64,000 nucleotides of DNA from Streptomyces antioxidans (GTDB taxonomy: Bacteria > Actinomycetota > Actinomycetes > Streptomycetales > Streptomycetaceae): the NCBI RefSeq assembly GCF_000968685.2, contig NZ_LAKD02000118.1:1-64000 (forward strand), in the 5' to 3' direction. Shown here piece by piece: positions 38,436 to 47,572 of the stretch (positions are counted from its first letter, which is position 1; each line of letters begins with the position of its first letter). The position numbers and the translations under genes were made by a program. The notes below the pieces were generated by a model. The model worked only from the letters and a program-made list of their open reading frames with translations, was not told where the DNA came from and did not search any database.

Positions 38436-39107
38436 CTACTGCGCGCCGGGGCGGACCAGCCCGCTCTCGTACGCGTAGACGGCGGCCTGCACCCGGTCGC
38501 GCAGCCCCAGCTTGGTCAGCACATGGCCCACATGCGTCTTGACCGTGGTCTCGCTGACGAACAGATCGGCGGCGATCTCCGCGTTGGACAGCCCCCGGGC
38601 CACCAGCTTCAGCACCTCGACCTCGCGCTCGGTCAGCGTGTGCAGGGTGTCCGGCACCGGCTCGTCGCCCGACGGCAGATGCCCGGCGTACTTGTCCAGC
38701 AGCCTGCGGGTGATGCTGGGCGCCAGCATCGCCTCGCCCGCCGCCACCACCCGGATGGCCTGCACCAGCTCGGTGGCGGGCGCGTCCTTCAGCAGAAAGC
38801 CGCTGGCCCCGGCGCGCAGCGCCTCCACCACGTACTCATCCAGGTCGAAGGTGGTCAGCACCAACACCTTGGCCGGGCCGTCCCGCCCCGGACCGGTGAT
38901 CTGACGGGTCGCCTCCACACCGTCCATCCGCGGCATCCTGATGTCCATCAGGACCACATCGGGCTGCAGCGCCCGCACCTGATCGAGGGCCTGCAGACCG
39001 TCCCCGGCCTCACCGACGACCGCCAGGTCCTGCTCCGCCTCCAGAATCATCCGGAATCCGGTGCGCAGCAGCGGTTGATCATCGACCAGTAGGACGCGGA
39101 TCGCCAC
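38436..39107 (-). CDS. NarL/LuxR-family response regulator
   Basis: A 223-residue two-component regulator. The receiver domain has VLLVDDQPLLR (acidic pair Asp9, Asp10), the phospho-acceptor Asp55 in VLMDIRMP, the Thr in VLTTFD and Lys in FLLKDAPA. The LuxR-type HTH (LTEREVEVLKLVARGLSNAEIA, VSETTVKTHV) spans about residues 155-205. No histidine kinase gene is adjacent in this window, so its partner is elsewhere or it is an orphan. Gene expression targets are unknown. Confidence 0.93.
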   Translation of the reverse strand: MAIRVLLVDDQPLLRTGFRMILEAEQDLAVVGEAGDGLQALDQVRALQPDVVLMDIRMPRMDGVEATRQITGPGRDGPAKVLVLTTFDLDEYVVEALRAGASGFLLKDAPATELVQAIRVVAAGEAMLAPSITRRLLDKYAGHLPSGDEPVPDTLHTLTEREVEVLKLVARGLSNAEIAADLFVSETTVKTHVGHVLTKLGLRDRVQAAVYAYESGLVRPGAQ

Positions 39108-39143
39108 GGGAACTCCCTCTCCTAGACCGCGTCCATTCTGCCC

Positions 39144-39285
39144 GCCCGTCTCCCACCGCCACCCTCAGGGGGCGCTGCGCGGCACCTCTCTTCTTGCCCG
39201 TCTCCCACCGCCACCCTCAGGGGGCGCTGCGCGGCACCTCTCTTCTTGCCCGTCTCCCACCGCCACCCTCAGGGGGCGCTGCGCG
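39144..39285. repeat. 52-bp tandem repeat, 2.7 copies
   Basis: A unit starting GCCCGTCTCCCACCGCCACC repeats at 39144, 39196 and 39248 with near identity; the third copy breaks off at about 39285. The last copy contains the stop codon and final residues of the RecB-like gene. The first 18 bases also occur inside the gene at 6169 (6215-6232) and may belong to a dispersed family. Confidence 0.9.
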
Positions 39286-40180
39286 ACTGCCTCAAATTCT
39301 GTACGGGCACCACCGCCAGCGGATAAGGCGGCGGCGTACCCCCGAATTCCGGACAGTGTGCCTGGTGGTCGCACCAGCCGCAGAGCTTGGTCTGCCGCGG
39401 CACGAACGCGCCGGTCTCCGTGGCCAGCCGGATCGCCTCCCACAGCGCCAGCACCTTGCGCTCCACGGCCCGCAGATCCCGCTCCTCCGGGTCGTACGTC
39501 AGCACGTCCCCGCTGCCCAGATAGACCAGCTGGAGCCGGCGCGGGATCACCCCGCGCAGCCGCCACAGCACCAGGGCGTAGAACTTCATCTGGAACAGGG
39601 CCTCGCCCGCGAACTGCGGCGCGGGGGCCTTGCCCGTCTTGTAGTCCACGATCCGCACATCACCGGTGGGGGCGATATCGATCCGGTCGATGATTCCACG
39701 CAGCCTCAGCCCGGACTCGAGCTCCGTCTCCACGAACAGCTCGCGCTCCGCGGGCTCCAGACGGGTCGGATCCTCCAGCGAGAACCACTGCTCCACCAGC
39801 GTCTGGGCCCCCGTCAGCCACTCGGCCAGCCGGTCCGGCGCCGGAGCGCCGTCCTCCTCCTGGAACAGCTCGGCCAGCTCCGGCTTGGCCGCCAGCAGCC
39901 GCTCCCACTCACCCGGCACCATCGACCGGGCCCGCGGGGCGGTGCGGTCGGCGGCCGGGGCGTCGAACAGCCGCTCCAGCACCGCGTGGACCACCGTGCC
40001 GCGGGTGGCCGCCGCGCTGGGCTTCTCCGGCAGTCTGTCGATCACTCGGAAGCGGTAAAGCAGCGGGCACCGCATGAAATCGGCCGCCCGTGAGGGCGAC
40101 AACGAGGCGGCGGGGCCGGACTTCGGCGGCCCGTCGGAGGGTTCGGCCTTCCCGGTGGTGGTTCCCGTGGTGGTTCCCAT
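39269..40180 (-). CDS. RecB-family exonuclease with Fe-S type cysteines
   Basis: A 303-residue PD-(D/E)XK nuclease of the RecB/Cas4-like family. The nuclease core shows LRGIIDRIDI followed by VRIVDYKTGKAP (D...DYK). Cys38 (MRCPLLYRF) and a C-terminal trio CGWCDHQAHC (Cys267, Cys270, Cys276) match the AddB/Cas4-type 4Fe-4S clasp. It is a stand-alone nuclease without helicase domain. Its last residues (SRSAP) are encoded inside the 52-bp repeat, suggesting the end was rewritten. The start is provisional; MGTTTG at 40180 is the likeliest. Confidence 0.85.
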   Translation of the reverse strand: MGTTTGTTTGKAEPSDGPPKSGPAASLSPSRAADFMRCPLLYRFRVIDRLPEKPSAAATRGTVVHAVLERLFDAPAADRTAPRARSMVPGEWERLLAAKPELAELFQEEDGAPAPDRLAEWLTGAQTLVEQWFSLEDPTRLEPAERELFVETELESGLRLRGIIDRIDIAPTGDVRIVDYKTGKAPAPQFAGEALFQMKFYALVLWRLRGVIPRRLQLVYLGSGDVLTYDPEERDLRAVERKVLALWEAIRLATETGAFVPRQTKLCGWCDHQAHCPEFGGTPPPYPLAVVPVQNLRQSRSAP

Positions 40181-40309
40181 GGCGAAGACCCTACGACCCG
40201 CCACCGACAGCCGGACGCATACCATCGACGTTCGAGCCCCCGGCACTGCATGATCGTGGGGAACGTACCAAAAAGAGGGGTGCGACCGAGCATCCGACGA
40301 GGGGACACC

Positions 40310-41560
40310 GTGGACAACAGCGGGCAGCGGCAGTCCGACAACGGGGAATCGGACCGCGCGACCGAGCCCGAGGGCGGCAAGCGGCCGCGCCCGCGTGAGG
40401 TGGGCGGCGGCATTCTCATGGGTCGCCCCTTCGGCGTGCCCGTGTATGTCTCGCCCAGCTGGTTCCTGGTCGCCGCCCTCATCACCTGGGTCTTCGGCGG
40501 CCAGCTCGACCGGGTGCTGCCCGAGCTCGGCGCCGCCCGCTATCTGGTCTCGCTCTTCTTCGCGGTGGCCTTCTACGCCTCGGTGCTGGTGCACGAGCTC
40601 GCCCACACCGTGGCCGCGCTCCGCTTCAAGCTGCCGGTGCGCCGGATCCAGCTGCAGTTCTTCGGCGGGGTCTCGGAGATCGAGAAGGAGACCGAGACCC
40701 CCGGCAGGGAGTTCGTGCTGGCCTTCGTCGGCCCGCTGCTCTCCCTGGTCCTGGCGGGCGTGTTCTACCTCGGCATGATGGTCGTGGAGCCCGGCACGGT
40801 GCCCGGGGTGCTGCTCGCCGGGCTGATGATCTCCAACCTGATCGTGGCCGCGTTCAACCTGCTGCCCGGGCTGCCCCTGGACGGCGGCCGGATGCTGCGC
40901 GCCGTCGTCTGGAAGCTCAGCGGCAGACCCATGACCGGCACCGTCGCCGCCGCCTGGAGCGGCCGCGCGCTCGCCGTCGCGGTGCTCGTCGGACTGCCGC
41001 TGCTCACCCAGGCGGGCGGGCTCGGCGAGGAGCCCCAGAGCTTCGGCAGCGTCGACTCGCTCACCGACGCGCTGCTGGCCGCCATACTCGCCGCGATCAT
41101 CTGGACCGGCGCGGGCAACAGCCTGCGGATGGCCCGGCTGCGGGAGCGGCTGCCGGACCTGCGCGCCCGTACGCTCACCCGGCGCGCCGTCCCCGTGGCG
41201 GCCGACACCCCGCTCTCGGAGGCGCTGCGCCGGGCGAACGAGGCCGGGGCCCGGGCCCTGGTCGTGGTGGACGGCCATGGGGCCCCGACCGCCGTGGTGC
41301 GGGAGGCGGCCATCGTGGGGGTCCCCGAGCACCGCCGCCCGTGGGTCGCGGTCAGCGGTCTCGCCCAGGACCTCAAGGACGGCATGCGGGTCTCCGCCGA
41401 GCTCACCGGCGAGGAGCTGCTGGACACCCTGCGGGCCACCCCCGCCACCGAGTACCTGGTGGTCGAGGAGACCGGCGAGATCTACGGGGTGCTCTCCACG
41501 GCCGATGTCGAGCGCGCCTTCGTGGCGGCCATGGCCAGGACCTCCTCGGGCCCCTCCTGA
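40310..41560 (+). CDS. Site-2-type membrane metalloprotease with CBS pair
   Basis: A 416-residue M50-family intramembrane protease. The zinc site is VHELAHTVA (His95, Glu96, His99) with the distal Asp191 in GLPLDGGR. About six membrane helices, then two CBS repeats (about 290-410: RRAVPVAADTPLSEALRRAN and ATEYLVVEETGEIYG). This matches Rip3-type actinobacterial site-2 proteases. The GTG at 40310 follows GAGGGGAC and is preferred to the ATG at 40250, which lacks a ribosome site. It is divergent from the RecB-like gene. Confidence 0.9.
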   Translation: MDNSGQRQSDNGESDRATEPEGGKRPRPREVGGGILMGRPFGVPVYVSPSWFLVAALITWVFGGQLDRVLPELGAARYLVSLFFAVAFYASVLVHELAHTVAALRFKLPVRRIQLQFFGGVSEIEKETETPGREFVLAFVGPLLSLVLAGVFYLGMMVVEPGTVPGVLLAGLMISNLIVAAFNLLPGLPLDGGRMLRAVVWKLSGRPMTGTVAAAWSGRALAVAVLVGLPLLTQAGGLGEEPQSFGSVDSLTDALLAAILAAIIWTGAGNSLRMARLRERLPDLRARTLTRRAVPVAADTPLSEALRRANEAGARALVVVDGHGAPTAVVREAAIVGVPEHRRPWVAVSGLAQDLKDGMRVSAELTGEELLDTLRATPATEYLVVEETGEIYGVLSTADVERAFVAAMARTSSGPS

Positions 41561-41576
41561 GGCCCCCGGGCGTGGT

Positions 41577-41598
41577 CCGGGCACGGCGAAGTGCCCGG
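41577..41598 (+). terminator. Short hairpin between the protease and trmI
   Basis: CCGGGCAC (41577-41584) pairs with GTGCCCGG (41591-41598) across GGCGAA, directly before the trmI -10 box. Confidence 0.45.
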
Positions 41599-41604
41599 TA
41601 GGCT
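41599..41604 (+). promoter_or_regulatory. -10 box of a leaderless trmI promoter
   Basis: TAGGCT ends six bases before the trmI ATG at 41611, and there is no ribosome binding site in between, so the mRNA should begin at the start codon. Confidence 0.55.
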
Positions 41605-41610
41605 GTTCAC

Positions 41611-42615
41611 ATGTCCGAACCGACCGGTGCCGCCCGCCGTCGCGGGCCCTTCCAGGTCGGGGACCAGGTCCAGCTCACCGACCCCAAGGGACGCCACTAC
41701 ACCTTCACGCTCGAGTCAGGGAAGAACTTCCACACCCACAAGGGATCCTTCCCCCATGACGAGCTGATCGGCGCCCCCGAGGGAACCGTCGTGCGCACCA
41801 CGGGAAACGTCGCGTATCTCGCGCTGCGCCCCCTGCTCCCCGACTATGTCCTGTCCATGCCACGCGGTGCCGCCGTGGTCTACCCCAAGGACGCGGGGCA
41901 GATCCTGGCGATGGCCGACATCTTCCCCGGCGCACGCGTCGTCGAGGCGGGCGTCGGCTCCGGCTCGCTCTCCACCTTCCTGCTGCGGGCCATCGGCGAC
42001 CAGGGCATGCTGCACTCCTACGAGCGCCGGGCCGACTTCGCCGAGATCGCCGCGCAGAACGTCGAGCGCTACTTCGGCGCCCCGCACCCCGCCTGGCGGC
42101 TCACCGTCGGCGACCTCCAGGACAACCTCAGCGACACCGACGTGGACCGCGTGATCCTGGACATGCTCGCCCCCTGGGAGTGCCTGGAGCCGGTGTCCAA
42201 GGCGCTCGTCCCCGGCGGCATCCTGTGCGCGTACGTCGCCACCACCACCCAGCTCGCCCGCACCGTGGAGGCCATCCGCGAGCACGGCACCTTCAACGAG
42301 CCGTCGGCCTGGGAGACCATGGTGCGCACCTGGCACGTGGAGGGCCTGGCGGTCCGGCCGGACCACCGCATGATCGGCCACACCGGCTTCCTGCTCACCG
42401 CCCGTCGGCTCGCCGATGGTGTGGAGCCCCCGATGCGCCGCCGCAGGCCCGCCAAGGGCGCGTACGGCGAGGACTACGTGGGCTGGGGCACCGCCAAGGA
42501 CGCCGGTGCCGCCGGGGACACCGGCACTGCCGGGGACGCCGGTACCGCCAAGGGCGCCTCGGGAGGCGACGGGCGCCCCTCCGGCGGCCAGGACACCCCC
42601 TCCGGCGACGCCTGA
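41611..42615 (+). CDS. trmI: tRNA (adenine-58-N1)-methyltransferase TrmI
   Basis: A 334-residue SAM-dependent methyltransferase that makes m1A58 in tRNA. The N-terminal beta domain includes RGPFQVGDQVQLTDPKGRHY. The Rossmann domain has motif I VVEAGVGSGSLSTFLL, LHSYERRADFAEIA and ILDMLAPWECLE. Family length is about 280; here a Gly/Ala/Asp repeat tail of about 45 residues (AGDTGTAGDAGT) is added. In actinobacteria this gene commonly sits just upstream of arc, as here. Confidence 0.93.
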   Translation: MSEPTGAARRRGPFQVGDQVQLTDPKGRHYTFTLESGKNFHTHKGSFPHDELIGAPEGTVVRTTGNVAYLALRPLLPDYVLSMPRGAAVVYPKDAGQILAMADIFPGARVVEAGVGSGSLSTFLLRAIGDQGMLHSYERRADFAEIAAQNVERYFGAPHPAWRLTVGDLQDNLSDTDVDRVILDMLAPWECLEPVSKALVPGGILCAYVATTTQLARTVEAIREHGTFNEPSAWETMVRTWHVEGLAVRPDHRMIGHTGFLLTARRLADGVEPPMRRRRPAKGAYGEDYVGWGTAKDAGAAGDTGTAGDAGTAKGASGGDGRPSGGQDTPSGDA

Positions 42616-42777
42616 CGGCCGTCAGGCAGCCTCACCCGGGGCCCGTCCGGCGGCCTCCCGGGACCCCGACCGGCGCCACAACGGCTGGGCGTGGCCACCG
42701 AATTCCCGCGTGAGGGCGGTGGCCGCGCCCTGTGAGATGTGGCACGATGCGGATCACCTCCCGCCTCAGCCCCTCAC

Positions 42778-43380
42778 ATGGAGTCATCCCGCGTGCAGCC
42801 TCTGGGCCCGGATCTCGCGCACACCCAACCCCGTCCGGTGCACTGGGTGGCGACCGCGGCCGCCGTGGCCGCCGTCATCGCCGGAGGGTCGTTCTTCCAG
42901 CCCTCCGACGCCAAGGCCACCACCTCGACCGCCGCCTCCGCACCGGGCACCGGGAGGCTCCCCGCCGCCGAGGCCCCCGACCCCCGAGCCGCGGACTATC
43001 CCATGAAGTGCGGACGGACCCGGCCCGACGTCATCGACCGGGGCTCCGCGGACCTGGACGGGGACGGGCGGCCGGAGACCGTCGCCGTGGTGCGCTGCGC
43101 GACCGCTTTCGGCACCCCGCCCAGCGGTGTCTATGTGCTCTCCCAGCCGGCCGGCCACGCGGGCGCCGAGCCCCGTGTGGTGGCCACCTTCGTGGATCCG
43201 AAGGAGGGGATGAGCATCAGCGATTTCGCGGTGCGCGGAAAGAAGGTTTCGGCCACCTTGCTGGGATACTCGTCGGCCAAAGTCCCGCGGTGCTGTCCGG
43301 ATCTGCAGCGCAAGGTCAACTGGCAGTGGCGGGACGGAAAGTTCGTCCTTAAGGCGCTGCCGGTCCCGGGGAGTGTGTGA
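42778..43380 (+). CDS. Membrane-anchored or secreted protein, function unknown
   Basis: A roughly 200-residue protein with one hydrophobic segment near residue 20-40 (VATAAAVAAVIAGGSF) that could be an anchor or uncleaved signal. It has an exported domain carrying GSADLDGDGRPETVAVVRC, an FG-GAP-like acidic loop, and several cysteines (MKCGRTRP, PRCCPD) that could form disulfides. The start is uncertain: ATG 42778, GTG 42794 and GTG 42739 are all in frame without a clear ribosome site. It lies between trmI and the ferredoxin gene. Confidence 0.65.
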   Translation: MESSRVQPLGPDLAHTQPRPVHWVATAAAVAAVIAGGSFFQPSDAKATTSTAASAPGTGRLPAAEAPDPRAADYPMKCGRTRPDVIDRGSADLDGDGRPETVAVVRCATAFGTPPSGVYVLSQPAGHAGAEPRVVATFVDPKEGMSISDFAVRGKKVSATLLGYSSAKVPRCCPDLQRKVNWQWRDGKFVLKALPVPGSV

Positions 43381-43386
43381 GCGGTT

Positions 43387-43428
43387 ACTCGCGGTGCGTC
43401 ACTCCGCACTCGCGGTGGGTCACTCCGC
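43387..43428. repeat. 21-bp tandem duplication at a gene end
   Basis: ACTCGCGGTGCGTCACTCCGC is followed by an almost identical 21-base copy with one substitution (43408-43428). The second copy includes the ferredoxin stop codon. Confidence 0.8.
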
Positions 43429-43710
43429 GTCGGGTCCGTAGACCTCGACCCGGTCAGTGACGCGGCGTACATGGATGCAGTCGCCGGGGCACTCCTTGGC
43501 GGAATCCCTGACCTCGGTCAGCAGGGCCACGGGCACCGGGGCGGCCGCGCCCTTGTCCTGTAGCAGCTCATCGTCGGCGCTCTTGACGTAAGCTAGACCG
43601 TCGATGTCGAGTTCGAAGACCTCGGGAGCGTACTGGGCACAGATTCCGTCCCCGGTGCACAGATCCTGGTCGATCCAGACCTCAAGACCGCCGAGCTCCT
43701 CGTTCCGCAC
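43420..43710 (-). CDS. Ferredoxin, 3Fe-4S type
   Basis: A 96-residue electron carrier with CTGDGIC (Cys18, Cys24) and KECPGDC (Cys74, Cys78). The Cys-x5-Cys spacing with a distant Cys-Pro is the pattern of the small 3Fe-4S ferredoxins that feed cytochromes P450 and other oxygenases. The acidic body (ELDIDGLAYV, SADDELL) suits partner binding. The start is GTG at 43710, six bases after AGGAGGGGG. It is divergent from arc; no P450 is in the window. Confidence 0.9.
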   Translation of the reverse strand: MRNEELGGLEVWIDQDLCTGDGICAQYAPEVFELDIDGLAYVKSADDELLQDKGAAAPVPVALLTEVRDSAKECPGDCIHVRRVTDRVEVYGPDAE

Positions 43711-43901
43711 GGTGTGCCCCCTCCTGTTCCTTCGATACGCCATTCAACATTGTCTAAATATCGCCAACCCTGGCGGGTGTTGACCGTGTCGACGATACAA
43801 CCGCTCGCTTTCCGATGTTGTTGGGTGGGTATTCACCTGGCGTGAGGGAGTGCGCAAGGGTGAAGATCGGACACACGCCGACCGGGTTTGTGATCTAGGG
43901 G

Positions 43902-43929
43902 TTTCAACCCGCACCGGCCCAGGTAGGGT
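43902..43929 (+). promoter_or_regulatory. Vegetative promoter of arc
   Basis: TTTCAA (43902-43907), a 16-base spacer and TAGGGT (43924-43929) give a plausible principal-sigma promoter with a leader of about 30 bases before the arc GTG. Confidence 0.5.
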
Positions 43930-43967
43930 CAGGAAGCGTCCAGCTCCCCTTGGAGGAGGTGAGGACC

Positions 43968-45734
43968 GTGGCAGCCCACGACGACGACATCAACCGCGGC
44001 ATCCGGCCGGGGCGGGGGTCTGACGACCCTGCCGGCCAGGTTGCCTATCTCGAGCAGGAAATCGCCGTCCTGCGCCGCAAGCTCGCCGACTCTCCGCGTC
44101 ATACGAGGATTCTCGAAGAGCGGATCGTCGAGCTGCAGACCAATCTGGCGGGAGTCTCCGCACAGAACGAGCGGCTCGCGAACACACTCCGTGAGGCCCG
44201 CGACCAGATCGTGGCCCTGAAGGAGGAGGTCGACCGGCTCGCCCAGCCGCCGGCCGGTTTCGGGGCCTTTCTGCAGGCGAACGAGGACGGTACGGCGGAC
44301 ATCTTTACCGGGGGCCGTAAACTCCGGGTGAATGTCAGCCCAAGCGTCGAGCTCGACGACCTCAAGCGCGGCCAGGAGGTCATGCTCAACGAGGCGCTCA
44401 ATGTGGTCGAGGCCATGGAGTTCGAGCGCGCCGGGGACATCGTCACCCTCAAGGAAGTCCTTGAGGACGGCGAGCGCGCCCTGGTGATCGGGCACACCGA
44501 CGAGGAGCGGGTGGTGCGGCTGGCGGAGCCGCTGCTGAGCACCACCATCCGGCCCGGTGACGCCCTGCTGCTCGAGTCCCGGTCCGGCTATGTCTATGAG
44601 GTGGTGCCGAAGAGCGAGGTCGAGGAGCTCGTCCTCGAAGAGGTGCCGGACATCGACTACAACAAGATCGGCGGTCTGGGAAACCAGATCGAGCTGATCC
44701 GCGACGCGGTCGAGCTCCCGTACCTCTACCCCGATCTCTTCAAGGAGCACGAACTGCGGCCGCCCAAGGGCGTGCTGCTGTACGGCCCGCCCGGCTGCGG
44801 CAAGACGCTGATCGCCAAGGCCGTGGCCAACTCCCTTGCCAAGAAGGTCGCCGAGGTCACCGGCAAGCCCGCGGGGAAGAGCTTCTTCCTCAACATCAAG
44901 GGCCCCGAGCTGCTCAACAAGTACGTCGGCGAGACGGAGCGGCACATCCGGCTGGTCTTCCAGCGCGCCCGGGAGAAGGCCAGCGAGGGCACGCCCGTCA
45001 TCGTCTTCTTCGACGAGATGGACTCCCTCTTCCGCACCCGTGGCTCCGGGGTCAGCTCGGACGTGGAGAACACCATCGTCCCCCAGCTGCTCTCCGAGAT
45101 CGACGGCGTGGAGGGCCTGGAGAACGTGATCGTCATCGGCGCCTCCAACCGTGAGGACATGATCGACCCCGCGATCCTGCGCCCCGGCCGCCTCGATGTG
45201 AAGATCAAGATCGAGCGTCCGGACGCCGAGGCCGCCAAGGACATCTTCTCGAAGTACCTGACGGAGTCCCTGCCCCTCCACACGGACGACCTCTCCGAGC
45301 ACGGCGGATCGCCGAAGGCCGCGATCGGCGGGATGATCCAGTCGGTGGTCGAGCAGATGTACACCGAGTCCGAGGAGAACCGCTTCCTGGAGGTCACCTA
45401 CGCCAATGGCGACAAGGAAGTCCTCTACTTCAAGGACTTCAACTCCGGCGCCATGATCCAGAACATTGTGGACCGCGCCAAGAAGATGGCGATCAAGGAC
45501 TTCCTGGACCACAACCAGAAGGGCCTTCGCGTCTCCCATCTGCTCGCCGCCTGCGTGGACGAGTTCAAGGAGAACGAGGACCTGCCCAACACCACGAACC
45601 CGGACGACTGGGCCCGGATCTCCGGTAAGAAGGGCGAGCGGATCGTGTACATCCGCACCCTGGTCACCGGAAAGCAGGGCGCGGACACTGGACGCTCCAT
45701 CGACACGGTGGCGAACACCGGTCAGTACCTGTAA
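43968..45734 (+). CDS. arc: Proteasome-associated AAA ATPase ARC (Mpa)
   Basis: A 588-residue ring ATPase that unfolds pupylated proteins into the 20S core. An N-terminal coiled coil binds Pup (AYLEQEIAVLRRKL through ARDQIVALKEEVDRL, about residues 22-85). Two OB domains follow, then the AAA module with Walker A GPPGCGKT (273-280), Walker B FFDEMD (Asp349, Glu350) and the arginine region SDVENTIVPQ. The C-terminus ends GQYL, the penultimate-Tyr docking tail. GTG at 43968 follows GGAGGAGG and gives the usual 588 residues. Confidence 0.97.
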   Translation: MAAHDDDINRGIRPGRGSDDPAGQVAYLEQEIAVLRRKLADSPRHTRILEERIVELQTNLAGVSAQNERLANTLREARDQIVALKEEVDRLAQPPAGFGAFLQANEDGTADIFTGGRKLRVNVSPSVELDDLKRGQEVMLNEALNVVEAMEFERAGDIVTLKEVLEDGERALVIGHTDEERVVRLAEPLLSTTIRPGDALLLESRSGYVYEVVPKSEVEELVLEEVPDIDYNKIGGLGNQIELIRDAVELPYLYPDLFKEHELRPPKGVLLYGPPGCGKTLIAKAVANSLAKKVAEVTGKPAGKSFFLNIKGPELLNKYVGETERHIRLVFQRAREKASEGTPVIVFFDEMDSLFRTRGSGVSSDVENTIVPQLLSEIDGVEGLENVIVIGASNREDMIDPAILRPGRLDVKIKIERPDAEAAKDIFSKYLTESLPLHTDDLSEHGGSPKAAIGGMIQSVVEQMYTESEENRFLEVTYANGDKEVLYFKDFNSGAMIQNIVDRAKKMAIKDFLDHNQKGLRVSHLLAACVDEFKENEDLPNTTNPDDWARISGKKGERIVYIRTLVTGKQGADTGRSIDTVANTGQYL

Positions 45735-45743
45735 CACCGCGGT

Positions 45744-45781
45744 CCGGCTGCGGATGTCCTGGACGGGGCATCCGCAGCCGG
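45744..45781 (+). terminator. Hairpin after arc
   Basis: CCGGCTGCGGATG (45744-45756) pairs perfectly with CATCCGCAGCCGG (45769-45781), followed by GCTTTT, seven bases after the arc stop. Confidence 0.75.
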
Positions 45782-45873
45782 ATGCGCTTTTCGGACCGCA
45801 TTCTTCGTACGAGTCCTACGAGCCCGACCGGAGCAATGACTGTAATGATCTCCGCAGCACCGCTTGGCCCCTC

Positions 45874-45879
45874 TAGGCT
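45874..45879 (+). promoter_or_regulatory. Candidate -10 box for dop
   Basis: TAGGCT about 115 bases upstream of the dop start, after the arc terminator; the -35 region is not clear. Confidence 0.35.
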
Positions 45880-45993
45880 CTTTGGTACCGCAGTATCGCG
45901 GCACGGGGGATCGGAGGCCGCAGATGGACCGGGAGCGCAGCGGTACTTGAGCGCCGATCCCAGCCGGGGGCGGCGCCGGGCAAGGAGGGCCGC

Positions 45994-47505
45994 ATGACCG
46001 TACGGCGCGTAATGGGAATCGAGACGGAGTACGGGATCTCCGTCCCGGGGCACCCGAACGCCAATGCCATGCTCACCTCATCCCAGGTCGTCAACGCCTA
46101 CGCGGCGGCGATGCACCGGGCGCGCCGCGCCCGCTGGGACTTCGAGGAGGAGAACCCGCTGCGGGACGCCCGCGGATTCGACCTCGCACGCGAGTCCGCC
46201 GACGCCAGCCAGCTCACGGACGAGGACATCGGCCTGGCCAATGTGATCCTCACCAATGGCGCGCGGCTCTATGTGGACCACGCCCACCCCGAGTACTCCG
46301 CCCCCGAGGTCACCAACCCCCGGGACGCGGTGCTCTGGGACAAGGCCGGCGAGCGCGTCATGGCCGAGGCCGCGCTGCGCGCCGCCGAGCTGCCCGGCGG
46401 GCAGCCCATCCACCTCTACAAGAACAACACCGACAACAAGGGCGCCTCCTACGGCACGCATGAGAACTACCTGATGAAGCGGGAGACCGCCTTCTCGGAC
46501 ATCGTGCGCCACCTGACGCCCTTCTTCGTCTCCCGCCAGGTCGTCACGGGCGCGGGCCGCGTCGGCATCGGCCAGGACGGCCATGAGCACGGCTTCCAGA
46601 TCAGCCAGCGGGCGGACTACTTCGAGGTCGAGGTCGGCCTGGAGACCACGCTCAAGCGCCCGATCATCAACACCCGCGACGAGCCGCACGCCGACGCCGA
46701 GAAGTACCGCCGACTCCATGTGATCATCGGCGACGCCAACCTCTCCGAGCTGTCGACGTACCTCAAGCTGGGCACCACCTCCCTGGTGCTGTCGATGATC
46801 GAAGACGGCTTCATCGCCGTGGACCTCGCGGTGGACCAGCCGGTGCGCACCCTGCACCAGGTCTCGCACGACCCGACGCTGCGCCGTCTGGTCACGCTGC
46901 GCAGCGGCCGTACGCTCACCGCGGTGCAGCTCCAGATGGAGTACTTCGAGCTCGCCCGCAAATACGTCGAGGACCGCTACGGGGCGGACGCCGACGAGCA
47001 GACCCGGGACGTCCTGGCCCGCTGGGAGGACGTGCTGAACCGGCTGGAGCGCGACCCCATGAGCCTCTCCGGCGAGCTGGACTGGGTCGCCAAGCGGGAG
47101 CTGCTCGAGGGCTACCGCCGCCGCGACGCCCTGGAGTGGGACGCGGCCCGGCTCCATCTGGTGGACCTGCAGTACGCCGACGTGCGCCCGGACAAGGGCC
47201 TGTACAACCGGCTGGTGGCCCGCGGCAAGATGAAGCGGCTGCTGGACGACCAGGACATCGCCCGGGCCCAGAACAAGCCCCCGGAGGACACCCGCGCCTA
47301 CTTCCGCGGCCGCTGTCTGGAGCAGTACGCGGACGACGTGGCCGCGGCCTCCTGGGACTCGGTGATCTTCGATCTGCCGGGCCGTGACTCTCTGCAACGG
47401 GTTCCCACCCTGGAGCCGCTGCGCGGCACCCGCAACCACGTCAAGGAGTTGCTGGACCGCTGCCGCACGGCCGAGGACCTGGTCCGGGTGCTGTCCGGAG
47501 GCTGA
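45994..47505 (+). CDS. dop: Deamidase/depupylase of Pup
   Basis: A 503-residue member of the carboxylate-amine/glutamine-synthetase-like fold that deamidates the C-terminal Gln of Pup and also removes Pup from substrates. The opening RRVMGIETEYGISVPGH carries the metal-binding Glu motif. An early segment (FEEENPLRDARGFDLAR) is the Dop-specific loop absent from PafA. HLYKNNTDNKGASYGTHENYL and RPIINTRDEPHADAEKYRRLH are shared with PafA. AAGGAGG is five bases before the ATG. Confidence 0.96.
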   Translation: MTVRRVMGIETEYGISVPGHPNANAMLTSSQVVNAYAAAMHRARRARWDFEEENPLRDARGFDLARESADASQLTDEDIGLANVILTNGARLYVDHAHPEYSAPEVTNPRDAVLWDKAGERVMAEAALRAAELPGGQPIHLYKNNTDNKGASYGTHENYLMKRETAFSDIVRHLTPFFVSRQVVTGAGRVGIGQDGHEHGFQISQRADYFEVEVGLETTLKRPIINTRDEPHADAEKYRRLHVIIGDANLSELSTYLKLGTTSLVLSMIEDGFIAVDLAVDQPVRTLHQVSHDPTLRRLVTLRSGRTLTAVQLQMEYFELARKYVEDRYGADADEQTRDVLARWEDVLNRLERDPMSLSGELDWVAKRELLEGYRRRDALEWDAARLHLVDLQYADVRPDKGLYNRLVARGKMKRLLDDQDIARAQNKPPEDTRAYFRGRCLEQYADDVAAASWDSVIFDLPGRDSLQRVPTLEPLRGTRNHVKELLDRCRTAEDLVRVLSGG

Positions 47506-47572
47506 AATGCCCCTGGGCCGGGAATCATCGAGGTGGCCTCCGAGCGTTGTAGCGAGTGGGAGGCCGATGTCG

